A DNA stretch of 64,000 nt, from NCBI GenBank assembly GCA_913778765.1, contig CAJYXO010000109.1, forward strand, positions 1 to 64,000, read 5' to 3'. The DNA comes from an uncultured Massilia sp. (GTDB lineage Bacteria; Pseudomonadota; Gammaproteobacteria; Burkholderiales; Burkholderiaceae_D). The position numbers and the translations under genes are program-made. Below, piece by piece: positions 51,286-60,534 of the stretch (position 1 is the first letter of the stretch; the number at the start of each line of letters is the position of its first letter). A model generated the notes under the pieces. The model did not search any database. It was not told the origin of the DNA and saw nothing but the letters and a program-made list of their open reading frames with translations.

Positions 51286-52238
51286 TCCTCGCGCTCGACG
51301 ATTTCTACATCCTGGTCGGCCTGCTGTTCGCGGCGACGGCCATCATGAACCTGCGCGACCGCGGCAACCCGCGCCGCGTCACGACCGCGCTGTTCTGGGG
51401 CCTGTACGCGCTGCTCTACCTCGCGGGCGGACGCATGCCGCCGGCCGTCACCGGCCTGCTGATGGTGGCGATGGCGCTGGTGGCCGGCGCCGGCCTGGTC
51501 AAGGGCGGCAAGGCGGCCTTGCCGCCGGAGGAGGCGCGGCGCGCGAATGCGGCCCGTCTCGGCCACAAGCTGCTGGCGCCGGCGCTGGCGATCCCGGTGG
51601 TGACGATGATCGGCTCGACCCTGCTGAAGGACGTGACGATCGATGCCAGGCCGCTGCTCGACCCGAAGAACCTGACCCTGGTGAGCATGGGCTGCGGCGC
51701 CATCGTCGCGCTGGCGCTGGCCTGCCGGTTCACGCGCGCGACGCCGCTGCAAGGCGTGCGCGAGGCGCGGCGCCTGATCGACGCGATGAGCTGGGCCGTG
51801 GTGCTGCCGCACATGCTGGCCGTGCTCGGCCTGCTGTTTTCCGAAGCCGGCGTCGGCAAGGCGGTGGCCCACATCACCACCTCCTACATCGACATGGATT
51901 CGCGCCTGGTGGCCTGCGCCGCCTTCTGCATCGGCATGGCCCTGTTCACGGTCGTGATGGGCAACGGCTTCGCGGCTTTTCCCGTCATCGCGGGCGGCAT
52001 CGGGATTCCGATCCTGGTGGGGGTGTATCATGCGAATCCGGCCGTGATGGCGGCGATCGGCATGTTCAGCGCCTATTGCGGCACCCTGATGACGCCGATG
52101 GCCGCCAACTTCAACATCGTGCCCGCGGCCCTGCTCGAGCTGCACGACAAGAACGCCGTGATCAAGGCCCAGCTGCCGACCGCGCTGCCGCTGCTGCTGG
52201 CGAATATCGTCCTGCTGTACTTCCTGATGTATCGATGA
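51282..52238 (+). CDS. DUF979 membrane protein (pyroglutamate-linked transporter part 2)
   Basis: A 318-residue polytopic inner-membrane protein of DUF979. [20 protein letters not shown] near the start, [20 protein letters not shown] and [20 protein letters not shown] near the end are family hallmarks and recall ion-transporter-superfamily re-entrant loops. About eight membrane segments are visible. It overlaps both DUF969 (ATGA at 51282) and pcp (ATGA at 52235), so all three are translated together. Likely partner of DUF969 in uptake of the Pcp substrate or product; not experimentally proven to my knowledge. Confidence 0.88.
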   Translation: MILALDDFYILVGLLFAATAIMNLRDRGNPRRVTTALFWGLYALLYLAGGRMPPAVTGLLMVAMALVAGAGLVKGGKAALPPEEARRANAARLGHKLLAPALAIPVVTMIGSTLLKDVTIDARPLLDPKNLTLVSMGCGAIVALALACRFTRATPLQGVREARRLIDAMSWAVVLPHMLAVLGLLFSEAGVGKAVAHITTSYIDMDSRLVACAAFCIGMALFTVVMGNGFAAFPVIAGGIGIPILVGVYHANPAVMAAIGMFSAYCGTLMTPMAANFNIVPAALLELHDKNAVIKAQLPTALPLLLANIVLLYFLMYR

Positions 52239-52903
52239 TCAAAATGAAGACTGTCCTGCTGACCGGATTCGATCCCTTCGATGGCGCCGCCATCAATCCT
52301 TCGTGGGAAGCCGTGCGCCGGCTGGATGGCTGGTCCGGCGATGGGGAAGGCGCAGCCTTCCGGGTCGTGGCGCGCGAGCTGCCCTGCGTGTTCGGGCGCT
52401 CGATCGAAGCGCTGCTCGGATCGGTCGACGCGCTGCGTCCCGACATCGTGATCGCGGTCGGCCAGGCCGGCGGACGGCCGGAGATCTCGATCGAGCGCAT
52501 CGCCATCAACGTCGACGATGCGCGCATCGTGGACAACGCCGGGCAGCAGCCGGTGGACGTGCCGATCGTGCTCGACGGCCCGGCGGCCTATTTCACGACA
52601 CTGCCGATCAAGGCCATGGCGGCGGCGATCCGGGAGCAGGGCATCCAGGCCGGCGTGTCGCAGACGGCCGGCACCTTCGTGTGCAACCACGTGTTCTACG
52701 CGCTGATGCACCACCTGCGCGGCCTGCCGGTCAAGGCCGGCTTCATCCACGTGCCTTTCCTGCCGGAGCAGGCGGCGGCCTGGCCGGTGCAGCCGACGGC
52801 GTCGATGACGCTGGACGAGATCGTGGCGGGCTTGCGGGTGGCGGTGGAGGTGGCGGTGGGGGTGGAGCTTGACGTGGTGCTGGCGGGTGGGGCGACGCAT
52901 TAG
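52235..52903 (+). CDS. pcp: Pyrrolidone-carboxylate (pyroglutamyl) peptidase I
   Basis: A 222-residue cytoplasmic cysteine peptidase that removes N-terminal pyroglutamate. The catalytic Glu lies in [20 protein letters not shown], the Cys in [17 protein letters not shown] and the His in [31 protein letters not shown] is the family N-terminus. The start overlaps the DUF979 stop by ATGA; a second ATG at 52244 would also fit. It ends the DUF969-DUF979-pcp operon and is followed by a 9-bp inverted repeat shared with the convergent gene. Confidence 0.95.
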   Translation: MIKMKTVLLTGFDPFDGAAINPSWEAVRRLDGWSGDGEGAAFRVVARELPCVFGRSIEALLGSVDALRPDIVIAVGQAGGRPEISIERIAINVDDARIVDNAGQQPVDVPIVLDGPAAYFTTLPIKAMAAAIREQGIQAGVSQTAGTFVCNHVFYALMHHLRGLPVKAGFIHVPFLPEQAAAWPVQPTASMTLDEIVAGLRVAVEVAVGVELDVVLAGGATH

Positions 52904-52905
52904 CG

Positions 52906-52933
52906 TACCCGGGCGCCGACCGCTGCCCGGGTA
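52906..52933. terminator. Inverted repeat between convergent genes
   Basis: TACCCGGGC (52906-52914) pairs perfectly with GCCCGGGTA (52925-52933) across a 10-base loop. It lies between the pcp stop and the stop of the leftward helical protein gene. There is no T run, so factor-independent termination is only possible, not clear. Confidence 0.45.
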
Positions 52934-52940
52934 AGCCGGT

Positions 52941-54014
52941 TCAGATCATGCTGCTCTTGAAGTCATCGACCATCGCCAGCGAGTCGACGGGTTCTTCCAT
53001 GCCGGTGCTGAAGGCTTGCGGTTCCCACGACAGGTCACGCATGACGGCGGCGATGCGCGGGTTGAAGTCGTCGTAGATCCCCATCACCGTGGTGTTGATC
53101 CAATCGTTGAGGTAGCCGTTGGCCGCGATGCCGCCGACGGCGAGCAGCACGACACCGACGCCGGTGCCGAGGGCCAGGGCGCCGGTCACGCCGACGATCG
53201 CCATTTCGGTGGCGGTCGTCACCGCGGCCGCGGCGCCGACCCGCACGGCGCTGGAGGCGATGGCGCGGTAGGGATCGCGCGCCTGCATCAGGTCCTGGGT
53301 CAGCACCAGCAGTTCGATCGTGACCTGCACCGGCGTCGCCACGCCCTGGTAGGTCTTCCACGCGGTCGACAGCAGGTTCCCCTTGCCCGACCGTTCCGCG
53401 ACGCCGGCCAGCACCTTGATCTGCTCCTTCGGCGCCAGTTTCTCGTAATTGCCGCCGTTGTCGACCGCCTTGACCAGGTAATCCAGGCTGCGCTTGTCCG
53501 GCTGCGGTATGTTGAGCCAGTTGTTCAGGCGGACCCTGGTCGCCTTGAAGGCATCGCTGACAAGCTTGGCGGATTCCCGTGCGTACTGCGCCTGCATGGT
53601 CTGGCGCGTGCTGTTGCGGAAGTCGACCGCGTCCTGGGCCAGCTTGCGCGCCTTGGCGACGTCGTCGCCGGCCGCGCGGATCTGGCTGGCGACATCCGCG
53701 GCGTTCTTGCGCACCGCGCCGAGGTATTGCATGCGCAGGTCGAGCGACTTGACGTTGCGCAGCGCCCCCAGCAGGTTGGCCTTGGCGTACTTCCTGTAGT
53801 CGAGGTACTTGTCCCGCATCGGCGCCGTCAGGTCCGGCCGGTCGAGGGCGTCGACCAGCTCGCGCGTCGTCTGCTGGGTGCGCGACAGCAGCCTGGCCTG
53901 GCGCAGGCATTCGCCCGGCGTCAATGGCGCATTCAGCAGCAACAGCCATTCACGCCGCAGGAAAATGTCGATGTCGGCGGTGAGGTCCTCGTCGGAGGGG
54001 ATCGACATGTTCAT
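52941..54014 (-). CDS. Unknown helical protein with long Gly/Ala-rich hydrophobic segment (candidate pore-forming partner)
   Basis: A 357-residue protein I do not recognise. No signal peptide is present. Residues about 30-220 are predicted mostly alpha-helical with heptad-like charged stretches (for example RKNAADVASQIRAAGDDVAK). Residues about 251-300 form one long Gly/Ala/Val-rich hydrophobic run (SAVRVGAAAAVTTATE, GALALGTGVGVVLLAVGG), long enough for a membrane hairpin. A short acidic tail follows. This plan resembles alpha-helical pore-forming toxins or colicin-like hairpins, but no family signature is claimed. It is the third gene of a leftward operon, 7 bp after the second of two paralogous beta-rich proteins, and so probably acts with them. 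Confidence 0.7.
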   Translation of the reverse strand: MNMSIPSDEDLTADIDIFLRREWLLLLNAPLTPGECLRQARLLSRTQQTTRELVDALDRPDLTAPMRDKYLDYRKYAKANLLGALRNVKSLDLRMQYLGAVRKNAADVASQIRAAGDDVAKARKLAQDAVDFRNSTRQTMQAQYARESAKLVSDAFKATRVRLNNWLNIPQPDKRSLDYLVKAVDNGGNYEKLAPKEQIKVLAGVAERSGKGNLLSTAWKTYQGVATPVQVTIELLVLTQDLMQARDPYRAIASSAVRVGAAAAVTTATEMAIVGVTGALALGTGVGVVLLAVGGIAANGYLNDWINTTVMGIYDDFNPRIAAVMRDLSWEPQAFSTGMEEPVDSLAMVDDFKSSMI

Positions 54015-54021
54015 CGTTGGC

Positions 54022-54663
54022 CTATTTCAGCGTGTCGGTACGGCCGATGGTGATGTCGGTGATGGGGCTGGTGCCGGCGGCGGTCAGCACCGCGACCCGG
54101 TACACGGCGTCGTCGCCGGTCCCGGGCCCCGAAGCCTTGCACGATGCCGCAGCCTTGTTGGTCCTTTTGTGCACCTCGTCGCGCTGCGCCTGCTGGTCCC
54201 AGTATTGCGGTTTCCGGATCTCGCCGTAGACCGTGTTCTTGTGGCCCCGGATCGAGCCATCGAAATAAGGGACGTCCCATCCGCAGAACAGGTCGGCGGT
54301 GGCGGTGTGATAAACCACACCGCCGGCGACCCCTTCCATGCTGCCGGTGTGGACGACCAGCGCCAGCGACCACTGGCCGTTTTCGATGATCGTGTCGAAC
54401 GGATATTTCCAGCTATTGCCGCGCACGTGAAAATCGCCGCGCAGGAACAGGCGCTCGCCGGAGGCATTGAAGATACGGATCAGGGTCGACGCGCCGACGC
54501 CGTACTCGTCCTTCATCCCGTTGATGACCTTCATCACCTCGGCATCGGTGGCCGAGCGCTGTTCGAGCGCGTAGGAGGACAGCATTTTGGACGTGATGTC
54601 GTCCTTCTCGTACCGTGGATCGGTACGCAGGAGGGACGGGGTGACTGCAGAACCGAGAAGCAT
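54022..54663 (-). CDS. Actinoporin/aegerolysin-like protein, paralogue B
   Basis: A 213-residue protein without signal peptide. Residues 61-150 follow the outline of the actinoporin/aegerolysin beta-sandwich: IRIFNASGERLFLRGDF, WKYPFDTIIENGQWSLAL, GVAGGVVYHTAT and LFCGWDVPYFDG followed by an Asn-containing strand. The WDxPY element matches the W-x-x-P lipid-headgroup loop of those folds. The first 50 residues (TDPRYEKDDITSKML, EQRSATDAEVMKVINGM) are shared with the upstream paralogue. A C-terminal extension of about 60 residues has two or so extra strands. It lies 15 bp after paralogue A and 7 bp before the helical protein. Fold assignment is from pattern only; lectin or toxin function is inference. 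Confidence 0.7.
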   Translation of the reverse strand: MLLGSAVTPSLLRTDPRYEKDDITSKMLSSYALEQRSATDAEVMKVINGMKDEYGVGASTLIRIFNASGERLFLRGDFHVRGNSWKYPFDTIIENGQWSLALVVHTGSMEGVAGGVVYHTATADLFCGWDVPYFDGSIRGHKNTVYGEIRKPQYWDQQAQRDEVHKRTNKAAASCKASGPGTGDDAVYRVAVLTAAGTSPITDITIGRTDTLK

Positions 54664-54678
54664 GGTGATCTCCGGGCC

Positions 54679-55266
54679 TTAGGCGTTGTGATTGGGGTTC
54701 GGGAACTGTTTCGACGTGGTGTAGATGCCGTCGACGATGACGTTCTTGCCGGCATGGCCACGGTGGATGGTCGCGACCCGACCCCCGAAGCCGACCGACA
54801 AAGGACGTCCCTGGCTGCCGCTTTTGCCGTCGAACAGGCCGACCATCGTGTCCTTGCCCGTGGTAAGCCAGTGCGCGGCGACGTTCGATTCTTCGCCCTT
54901 GTACGCGATCGCGAGGTTGCCCCAGACGACGCTGCCGTTGACCGGCATGGCTTGCGCGACGATCACGCTCCATTGCCCTGGATCGAGGAAGAGATCCGGC
55001 GGGTATTTCCAGAGCGCGGAATCATTGGTATAGGATTTTTCTTCCAGCCACAGGCGTTCGCCGCTGCCGTTGTACAGGCGCATGGCCAGGAATCCATTCC
55101 CTGCTTCCTTGAGCATGGAATTCACGTGGCGCATGAGTTCGAGGTCGCGCAGTCCCCGGCGTTCCATCGCGATGGCCGCCAGATCCTCGGAGGTGATATC
55201 TTTCGACCCGTTGAAACGCGGATCGAGCTTGACTTGCTCTTTGACGATCGGTGTCGCAAACAACAT
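54679..55266 (-). CDS. Actinoporin/aegerolysin-like protein, paralogue A
   Basis: A 195-residue protein, first in its operon, with AAGGA before ATG 55266 and no signal peptide. It aligns along its length with paralogue B: DPRFNGSKDITSEDL, MERRGLRDLELMRHVNSM, MRLYNGSGERLWLEEKS and LWKYPPDLFLDPGQWSVIV match the equivalent segments at the same spacing (GSGERL at residue 67 in both). The later part, NGSVVWGNLAIAYKG and AAHWLTTGKDTMVGLFDG, keeps the strand pattern but not the WDxPY loop of B. Such divergence between tandem copies suggests different binding targets or a hetero-oligomer. Same evidence limits as for B. Confidence 0.7.
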   Translation of the reverse strand: MLFATPIVKEQVKLDPRFNGSKDITSEDLAAIAMERRGLRDLELMRHVNSMLKEAGNGFLAMRLYNGSGERLWLEEKSYTNDSALWKYPPDLFLDPGQWSVIVAQAMPVNGSVVWGNLAIAYKGEESNVAAHWLTTGKDTMVGLFDGKSGSQGRPLSVGFGGRVATIHRGHAGKNVIVDGIYTTSKQFPNPNHNA

Positions 55267-55408
55267 GGATTTTTCCTTGCAAGTATGAAGTGGATGGGGA
55301 AACGGTCCCCAAGCTCTGCACTAAAATATTGCCAATAGGAAATTACACCTGTTGTCGCGACGAGTAAACGAAAAATTCACATTTCAGCACAGGCGTTGTT
55401 TGTTGAAC

Positions 55409-55672
55409 TCAATCGCCCAAGCCTTTTTGCAGGAGCTCGGCCACCAGTGCGTTCATGTCGACCCCGCGTTCCCGCGCCAGGGCCTGCAGCTGCTTGACCA
55501 AGTCGCCGTTGAGCTTGACCGCGAACGGGACCAGTCCCAGCGCGCGGTCGCGCTCGCGCTGTTCGCGGCGGTCGGGCGGCTGTTCTCCGGCCACGCTGGA
55601 AGGGAGGGCGCGCGGGCCCGGCTGGTGCTGCAGTTTCTTGGCGTCGGCTTTCGCCAGGTCGGTTCGTCGCAT
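55409..55672 (-). CDS. Small ribbon-helix-helix-type DNA-binding protein
   Basis: An 87-residue protein. The C-terminal 45 residues (LVPFAVKLNGDLVKQLQALARERG then DMNALVAELLQKGL, quoted in two parts) fit a ribbon-helix-helix fold: a short beta strand (PFAVKLN) and two helices. The N-terminal 40 residues are basic, Pro/Gln-rich and probably disordered. It lies 142 bp upstream of the actinoporin-like operon on the same strand, so it may control that operon or simply be a neighbour. A lone antitoxin-type regulator is another option, but no toxin partner overlaps it. Confidence 0.65.
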   Translation of the reverse strand: MRRTDLAKADAKKLQHQPGPRALPSSVAGEQPPDRREQRERDRALGLVPFAVKLNGDLVKQLQALARERGVDMNALVAELLQKGLGD

Positions 55673-55692
55673 CGTAATGCTCCCAAAAGATT

Positions 55693-56171
55693 TTAGGAGC
55701 GCATTCTACCTCCGCGCCGCCGCACGGCAAGGCCCGGCAACAGGCCGGCAGGCAGCAAGACCAGCGCGGGCGGCTCGTCGACCGGCGGCGGCGAGATCGC
55801 GAAGCGGGTCTGGTCGGTCCACAGGTAGACGGTGTCCGAGATGTTGAATGGCGGCCGGTAGCCGGTCTCGCCGTGGAAGCGCAGGCTCTGGCCCGTGATG
55901 GTCCTGGTGGCGCTGAATGCGGCTTCGTCCGAGCAAGCCCATTCGGCGTCGAAGAAGAGTTGCCCGCTGCCGAGCTCGTAGCGGAAGGCTTTCAATGCGC
56001 ACCAGGCGCCGTAGCAGCCGGTGTAGGGGCTCTCGAGATAGCTGTGGCCGTTCCACCGGAAGGTGTCGAGTTCATCGAGTGAAATCGTGCCGTCGCGGTT
56101 CGCGTCATCGCCGCGGGCAGGGCCATGCCGGCGCAGGCCGCGAACAGGATCGGCAACACGGGTGTGCACAT
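55693..56171 (-). pseudogene. Exported EF-hand-type protein with apparent frameshift
   Basis: The ATG at 56171 starts a signal-peptide-like stretch (MCTPVLPILFAACAGMALPA) but that frame stops soon after. The frame two bases away carries the likely mature part: an EF-hand loop DANRDGTISLDELDTF, a Cys-containing middle (TGCYGAWCALKAFRYELG) and a C-terminus with PPALVLLPAGLLPGLAV plus Arg residues, loosely like a PEP-CTERM tail. One base lost or two gained near 56100-56120 would join them. It is either a real frameshifted gene or a sequencing error. A GTG at 56169 could begin the second frame, but would leave it without a signal peptide. Confidence 0.55.
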
Positions 56172-56283
56172 GATCGGCTCCTCCGCCGCGTTCGCGCGGC
56201 CATGGAGACAGCCTAGACCAAAGCGGCGCCGTCCGCCATCCGCACAGGAGCCTGTTGGAATCCGGCCACGACAGTGAGCGCCT

Positions 56284-57186
56284 TTATTCGCCTGCCGGAT
56301 TCACGATCTTGAGGAAGGCCCGCACCACCGGCGCATCGTCCTGGATCGGATAAGTGATGTACAAATTGGCCGACGGCGCATTCCCCAGGATCGGCAGGAA
56401 ACGCACGCCGGGCCAGCCGATCCGCCCGGTGGTCTGCGGCATCAGCGCCACGCCCAGTCCCGCACCGACCATGGCCAGCAGCGTTTGGGGCTCGGCCGCT
56501 TCCTGGAAGATGGTCGGCTGGAAGCCGGCGTTGACACAGCACTGGATCAGGTAGCGCGGCTCGGCCGACTGGTCGAGGTGCAGGGTCAGCAGCGGCTCGC
56601 CGGCGATGTCGGTGAGGTCGATGTATTCCCGGCTCGCGAGCGGGTGCTGGGCATTCACGGCCACGCAGTAGTTCTCCTGGAAGCACAGGTCCTGGCGCAG
56701 GCTGGCGTGCTTCAGGTCTTCCTCTTCGCGCTTCGGTTCGCGCCAGAAGCCGACGTCGATCTGCTTGCCGCGCAGTGCTTCCCATTGCTCGTCCGGGCCG
56801 AGTTCGTGGATGGTCCAGCTCACGCGCGGGAACTGGCTCTGGAACTGCTCGAGCAGGCTCGGGATCGGGCCCCACATCGCCGAGCCGACGATGCCCACGC
56901 GCAGGCGGCCGACTTCGCCGCGGTCGATCTGGCGGATCGTGTCGACCGCGATCCGCATCCGCCCCAGCAGATCGGAGGCTTCCTGCATCAGGGCCTTGCC
57001 GGCCACCGTCAGTTCGAAGCTGCGCGTGGTGCGCGCGAACAGGCGCACCCCCAGTTCGCTCTCCAGCTTCATGATCTGCTGCGAAAGCGGCGGCTGCGAG
57101 ATGTGCAGGCGCTCGGCGGCGCGGCTGAAGCTTTTCTCTTCGGCCACCGCGAGGAAGTATTTCAGCTGCTTCAGGTCGATCGACAT
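56284..57186 (-). CDS. LysR-family transcriptional regulator
   Basis: A 300-residue regulator. The winged helix-turn-helix at the N-terminus reads LKQLKYFLAVAEEKSFSRAA and LHISQPPLSQQIMKLESELG. The C-terminal periplasmic-binding-like effector domain begins near residue 90 (RLRVGIVGSAMWGPIP). Its sequence is closest in style to the BenM/CatM subgroup. It lies 16 bp after psuG on the same strand and so may belong to the psuK-psuG unit, possibly sensing a pseudouridine-derived compound, but LysR genes near catabolic genes often control divergent promoters and none is evident here. Effector unknown. Confidence 0.92.
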   Translation of the reverse strand: MSIDLKQLKYFLAVAEEKSFSRAAERLHISQPPLSQQIMKLESELGVRLFARTTRSFELTVAGKALMQEASDLLGRMRIAVDTIRQIDRGEVGRLRVGIVGSAMWGPIPSLLEQFQSQFPRVSWTIHELGPDEQWEALRGKQIDVGFWREPKREEEDLKHASLRQDLCFQENYCVAVNAQHPLASREYIDLTDIAGEPLLTLHLDQSAEPRYLIQCCVNAGFQPTIFQEAAEPQTLLAMVGAGLGVALMPQTTGRIGWPGVRFLPILGNAPSANLYITYPIQDDAPVVRAFLKIVNPAGE

Positions 57187-57202
57187 GGGCGTCCGTCAGG
57201 TG

Positions 57203-58117
<915 letters not shown>

Positions 58118-58119
58118 GG

Positions 58120-59220
58120 TCAGTCCTGGGTGGTCGTATCGAAAAGAGTGTCGTGGCCGAGCCGCGGGTGCACCGTCTCGGCCACGCCGAGCGTCAGCGC
58201 CGACAGCTTCAGGCCGCGCCGGCAGGCCAGTTCGAGGTCGTCGCCATCCTGGACCAGCGACCAGCACACGGCCGCCGCGAAGGCGTCGCCGGCGCCGGTC
58301 ACGTCGACCACTTCGGCGCCGCTCGCGTACAGCCTGACGATGTCGCCGCCGCGCGTGAACAGCACGCCCTCGGCGCCGCGCGTGACGACCAGGTCGCGCA
58401 CGCCCTGGGCCCGCACTTCGGCCACGGCGGCGTCGAGGTCGGTCTCGCTTTTCAGCGCGCGCCCGACCCGCGCCGCGAGTTCGCCGCGGTTCAGGATCAG
58501 CAGGCGCACGCCGGCCAGGTCGCGCGGCAGGCGCGCCATCTTCGGCTCCGACACCGCCACCAGCACCAGCGGTGTTTCGAGACGGCGCGCCTCGGCGATG
58601 ACGGCGTCGACCGCGTCCAGGGGCAGGTTCAGGTCGGCCACCAGCAGCGCGCTGGCGGCAAGGCGGGCCTGGCTGGCGCCGACGAAGGCGGCGTCGAGAC
58701 GGTCGTAGAGGGCCATGTCGGCCAGCGCGACCACCATCTCGCCGTCCTGGTCCAGCACCGCCGTATAAGTGCCGCTGGCGGCGTCGGGCAGTTGCAGGGC
58801 GCCGCCCGTATCGATGCCGAGGCCCTGCGCATGCGCGAGCAGGGCGGCGCCCGAGCTGTCCTTGCCCGTCGCCGTCAGCAGGGCGACAGGGGTGCCGAGA
58901 CGCGCCAGGTTTTCCGCGATGTTGCGCGCCACGCCGCCGAAGGATTCGCTCTGGCTGGCCGGGTTCGAGGTGTGCAAAGCGATGCCGGCCAGCGAGCGCA
59001 GCTTGCGGTCGAGGTTGGCCGCGCCGATACAGGTGACGGGGCGGCGGTCCGGCAGCACGTAGGCGCGGCCGAGCAGCTTGCGTTCGCGGATCAGGCCGGC
59101 GATGTAGCCGGCCACGGCGGAGCGCGACAGGCCGAGGGCAGTAGCGAGGTCTTGCTGCGAAATGAAGGGGTTCGCGCGGATCAGCTCGAGCAACTGTTGT
59201 TTTTTGGTGTACTCAGTCAC
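58120..59220 (-). CDS. psuK: Pseudouridine kinase with N-terminal helix-turn-helix
   Basis: A 366-residue PfkB-family kinase fused to a DNA-binding domain. Residues about 1-60 form a winged helix-turn-helix ([39 protein letters not shown]). The kinase part has [25 protein letters not shown] and the ATP/anion-hole motif [13 protein letters not shown]. It phosphorylates pseudouridine for PsuG. GTG 59220 (VTEYTKK) is the likely start; TTG 59239-59241 is seven codons further upstream, and neither has an obvious ribosome site, so the mRNA may be leaderless or start very near. Two palindromes of the form AAACAnTTGTTT lie just upstream, which suggests the HTH part controls its own promoter. Confidence 0.92.
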   Translation of the reverse strand: MTEYTKKQQLLELIRANPFISQQDLATALGLSRSAVAGYIAGLIRERKLLGRAYVLPDRRPVTCIGAANLDRKLRSLAGIALHTSNPASQSESFGGVARNIAENLARLGTPVALLTATGKDSSGAALLAHAQGLGIDTGGALQLPDAASGTYTAVLDQDGEMVVALADMALYDRLDAAFVGASQARLAASALLVADLNLPLDAVDAVIAEARRLETPLVLVAVSEPKMARLPRDLAGVRLLILNRGELAARVGRALKSETDLDAAVAEVRAQGVRDLVVTRGAEGVLFTRGGDIVRLYASGAEVVDVTGAGDAFAAAVCWSLVQDGDDLELACRRGLKLSALTLGVAETVHPRLGHDTLFDTTTQD

Positions 59221-59540
59221 GGTGGAAGTGAGGTTAAACAATTGTTTTAGATGTTAAACACTTGTTTGTAGAGCGTCAATCCACGGCTTTGCCCTTTGCC
59301 CAGGGCCAGCCGCACCATGTATCTGTATAAGAATAAGCAGGATAGCTCATTTATACCTTCCGGATATAAATCGAGCAAAAAATTGGTATTTGCCATACCA
59401 ATCCACGATAATGCATAGTTCGATTATTTTGGTGCACCGGGCTCCCGCATGCCGGGCAACGCAGGCGTCGACATCTCCCCGGTTCACCCAGCACCTTCAT
59501 AGCAATAAGCCAATCCAGCGATATCACAAGGAAGCCATCC
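59221..59540. promoter_or_regulatory. Divergent control region psuK / purine nucleoside phosphorylase
   Basis: Several operator-like elements are packed here. AAACAATTGTTT (59236-59247) is a perfect palindrome and AAACACTTGTTT (59256-59267) a near-perfect copy exactly 20 bp away, adjacent to psuK. Further right, ATTTATA/TATAAAT (59349-59355 and 59365-59371) and ATTGGTAT-ttgcc-ATACCAAT (59382-59402) lie in front of the phosphorylase gene. ACAAGGAAG before ATG 59541 is the ribosome site. No gene is seen in this 320-bp gap. Confidence 0.6.
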
Positions 59541-60377
59541 ATGCTCAGCAACACCCCATTCGAAGCCGCCGACGTCATCCGCGCCCGCAAGCCCGGTTTC
59601 ACGCCGCGCGTGGCGCTCATCCTCGGCTCCGGCCTCGGCGTGCTGGCCGAGCAGATGACGGACGCCGTGGCGATCAGCTACGCCGACCTGCCTGGCTTCC
59701 CGATCAGCACCGTGCACGGCCACGCCGGCGAACTGGTGCTGGGCACCCTGGCCGGCGTGCCGGTCGCCTGCATGAAGGGCCGCGGCCACTTCTACGAAGG
59801 CTACGGCGCCAGCGTGATGACTTCCGCCGTGCGTACTCTGAAGCTGATCGGCTGCGAACTGCTGTTCGTGACCAACGCCGCCGGCTCGCTGCGTCCTGAA
59901 GTCGACGCCGGCAGCATCGTCGTCCTGAACGACCACATCAACCTGCTGCCGGGCAGCCCGATGGCCGGCCCGAACGACGACCGTTTCGGCCCGCGCTTCT
60001 TCAGCATGGCCAACGCTTACGATGCCGAGACCCGCGAGATGGTGAAGGCCGTCGCGGCGGAGAAGGGCATCACCCTGCACGAAGGCGTCTACCTGTCGAC
60101 CCCGGGCCCGCACTTCGAAACCGCCGCCGAGATCCGCGCCTTCCGCACCATGGGCGCCGACGTGGTCGGCATGTCGGTGGTCCCGGAAGTGATCGCCGCG
60201 CGTCATTGCGGCTTGAAGGTGGCCGGCGTGTCCGCCATCACCAACCTGGCCGAAGGCCTGACCCCGTTCCCGCTGTCGCACGAGCAGACGCTGAAGTATG
60301 CGGCGATCGCGGCCAAGGACCTGGTGGCGCTGATGCAGGCGTTCATCGAGCGCCTGGGCGCAACCGCGACGGCCTGA
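59541..60377 (+). CDS. Purine nucleoside phosphorylase (trimeric type)
   Basis: A 278-residue cytoplasmic phosphorylase that converts inosine, guanosine and their deoxy forms to base plus (deoxy)ribose 1-phosphate. Motifs of the trimeric (PNP I / XapA-type) class are LILGSGLG, STVHGHAGELVLG, MKGRGHFYEGY, VTNAAGSLRPE, VYLSTPGPHFETAAEIR and VVGMSVVPEVIAARH. The hexameric DeoD type lacks these. It begins the rightward purine/deoxyribose run, separated from deoB by a REP doublet. Its products feed guaD/xdh (bases) and deoB-deoC (sugar phosphates). Confidence 0.95.
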   Translation: MLSNTPFEAADVIRARKPGFTPRVALILGSGLGVLAEQMTDAVAISYADLPGFPISTVHGHAGELVLGTLAGVPVACMKGRGHFYEGYGASVMTSAVRTLKLIGCELLFVTNAAGSLRPEVDAGSIVVLNDHINLLPGSPMAGPNDDRFGPRFFSMANAYDAETREMVKAVAAEKGITLHEGVYLSTPGPHFETAAEIRAFRTMGADVVGMSVVPEVIAARHCGLKVAGVSAITNLAEGLTPFPLSHEQTLKYAAIAAKDLVALMQAFIERLGATATA

Positions 60378-60407
60378 ATTTAGTTACGCCGTTCCCGCGG
60401 CCACACC

Positions 60408-60493
60408 GTCATTCCCGCGAAGGCGGGAATCCAAGTTTGCCAAAGCAGTCGAAACGCAAGCAGAACTTGGGTCCCCGCCTTCGCGGGGACGAC
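60408..60493. repeat. REP doublet (BIME-like element) 4
   Basis: Left unit GTCATTCCCGCGAAGGCGGG (60408 onward) continues into AATCCAAGTTTG; right unit CAGAACTTGGGTCCCCGCC ends in TTCGCGGGGACGAC. It lies between the purine nucleoside phosphorylase gene and deoB, about 40 bp before the deoB start. Such palindromes can stabilise the upstream mRNA or attenuate read-through. Confidence 0.85.
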
Positions 60494-60534
60494 GAGGTGG
60501 AGGCGGGAACGACGGCAGAATGAGAGATCAATAT

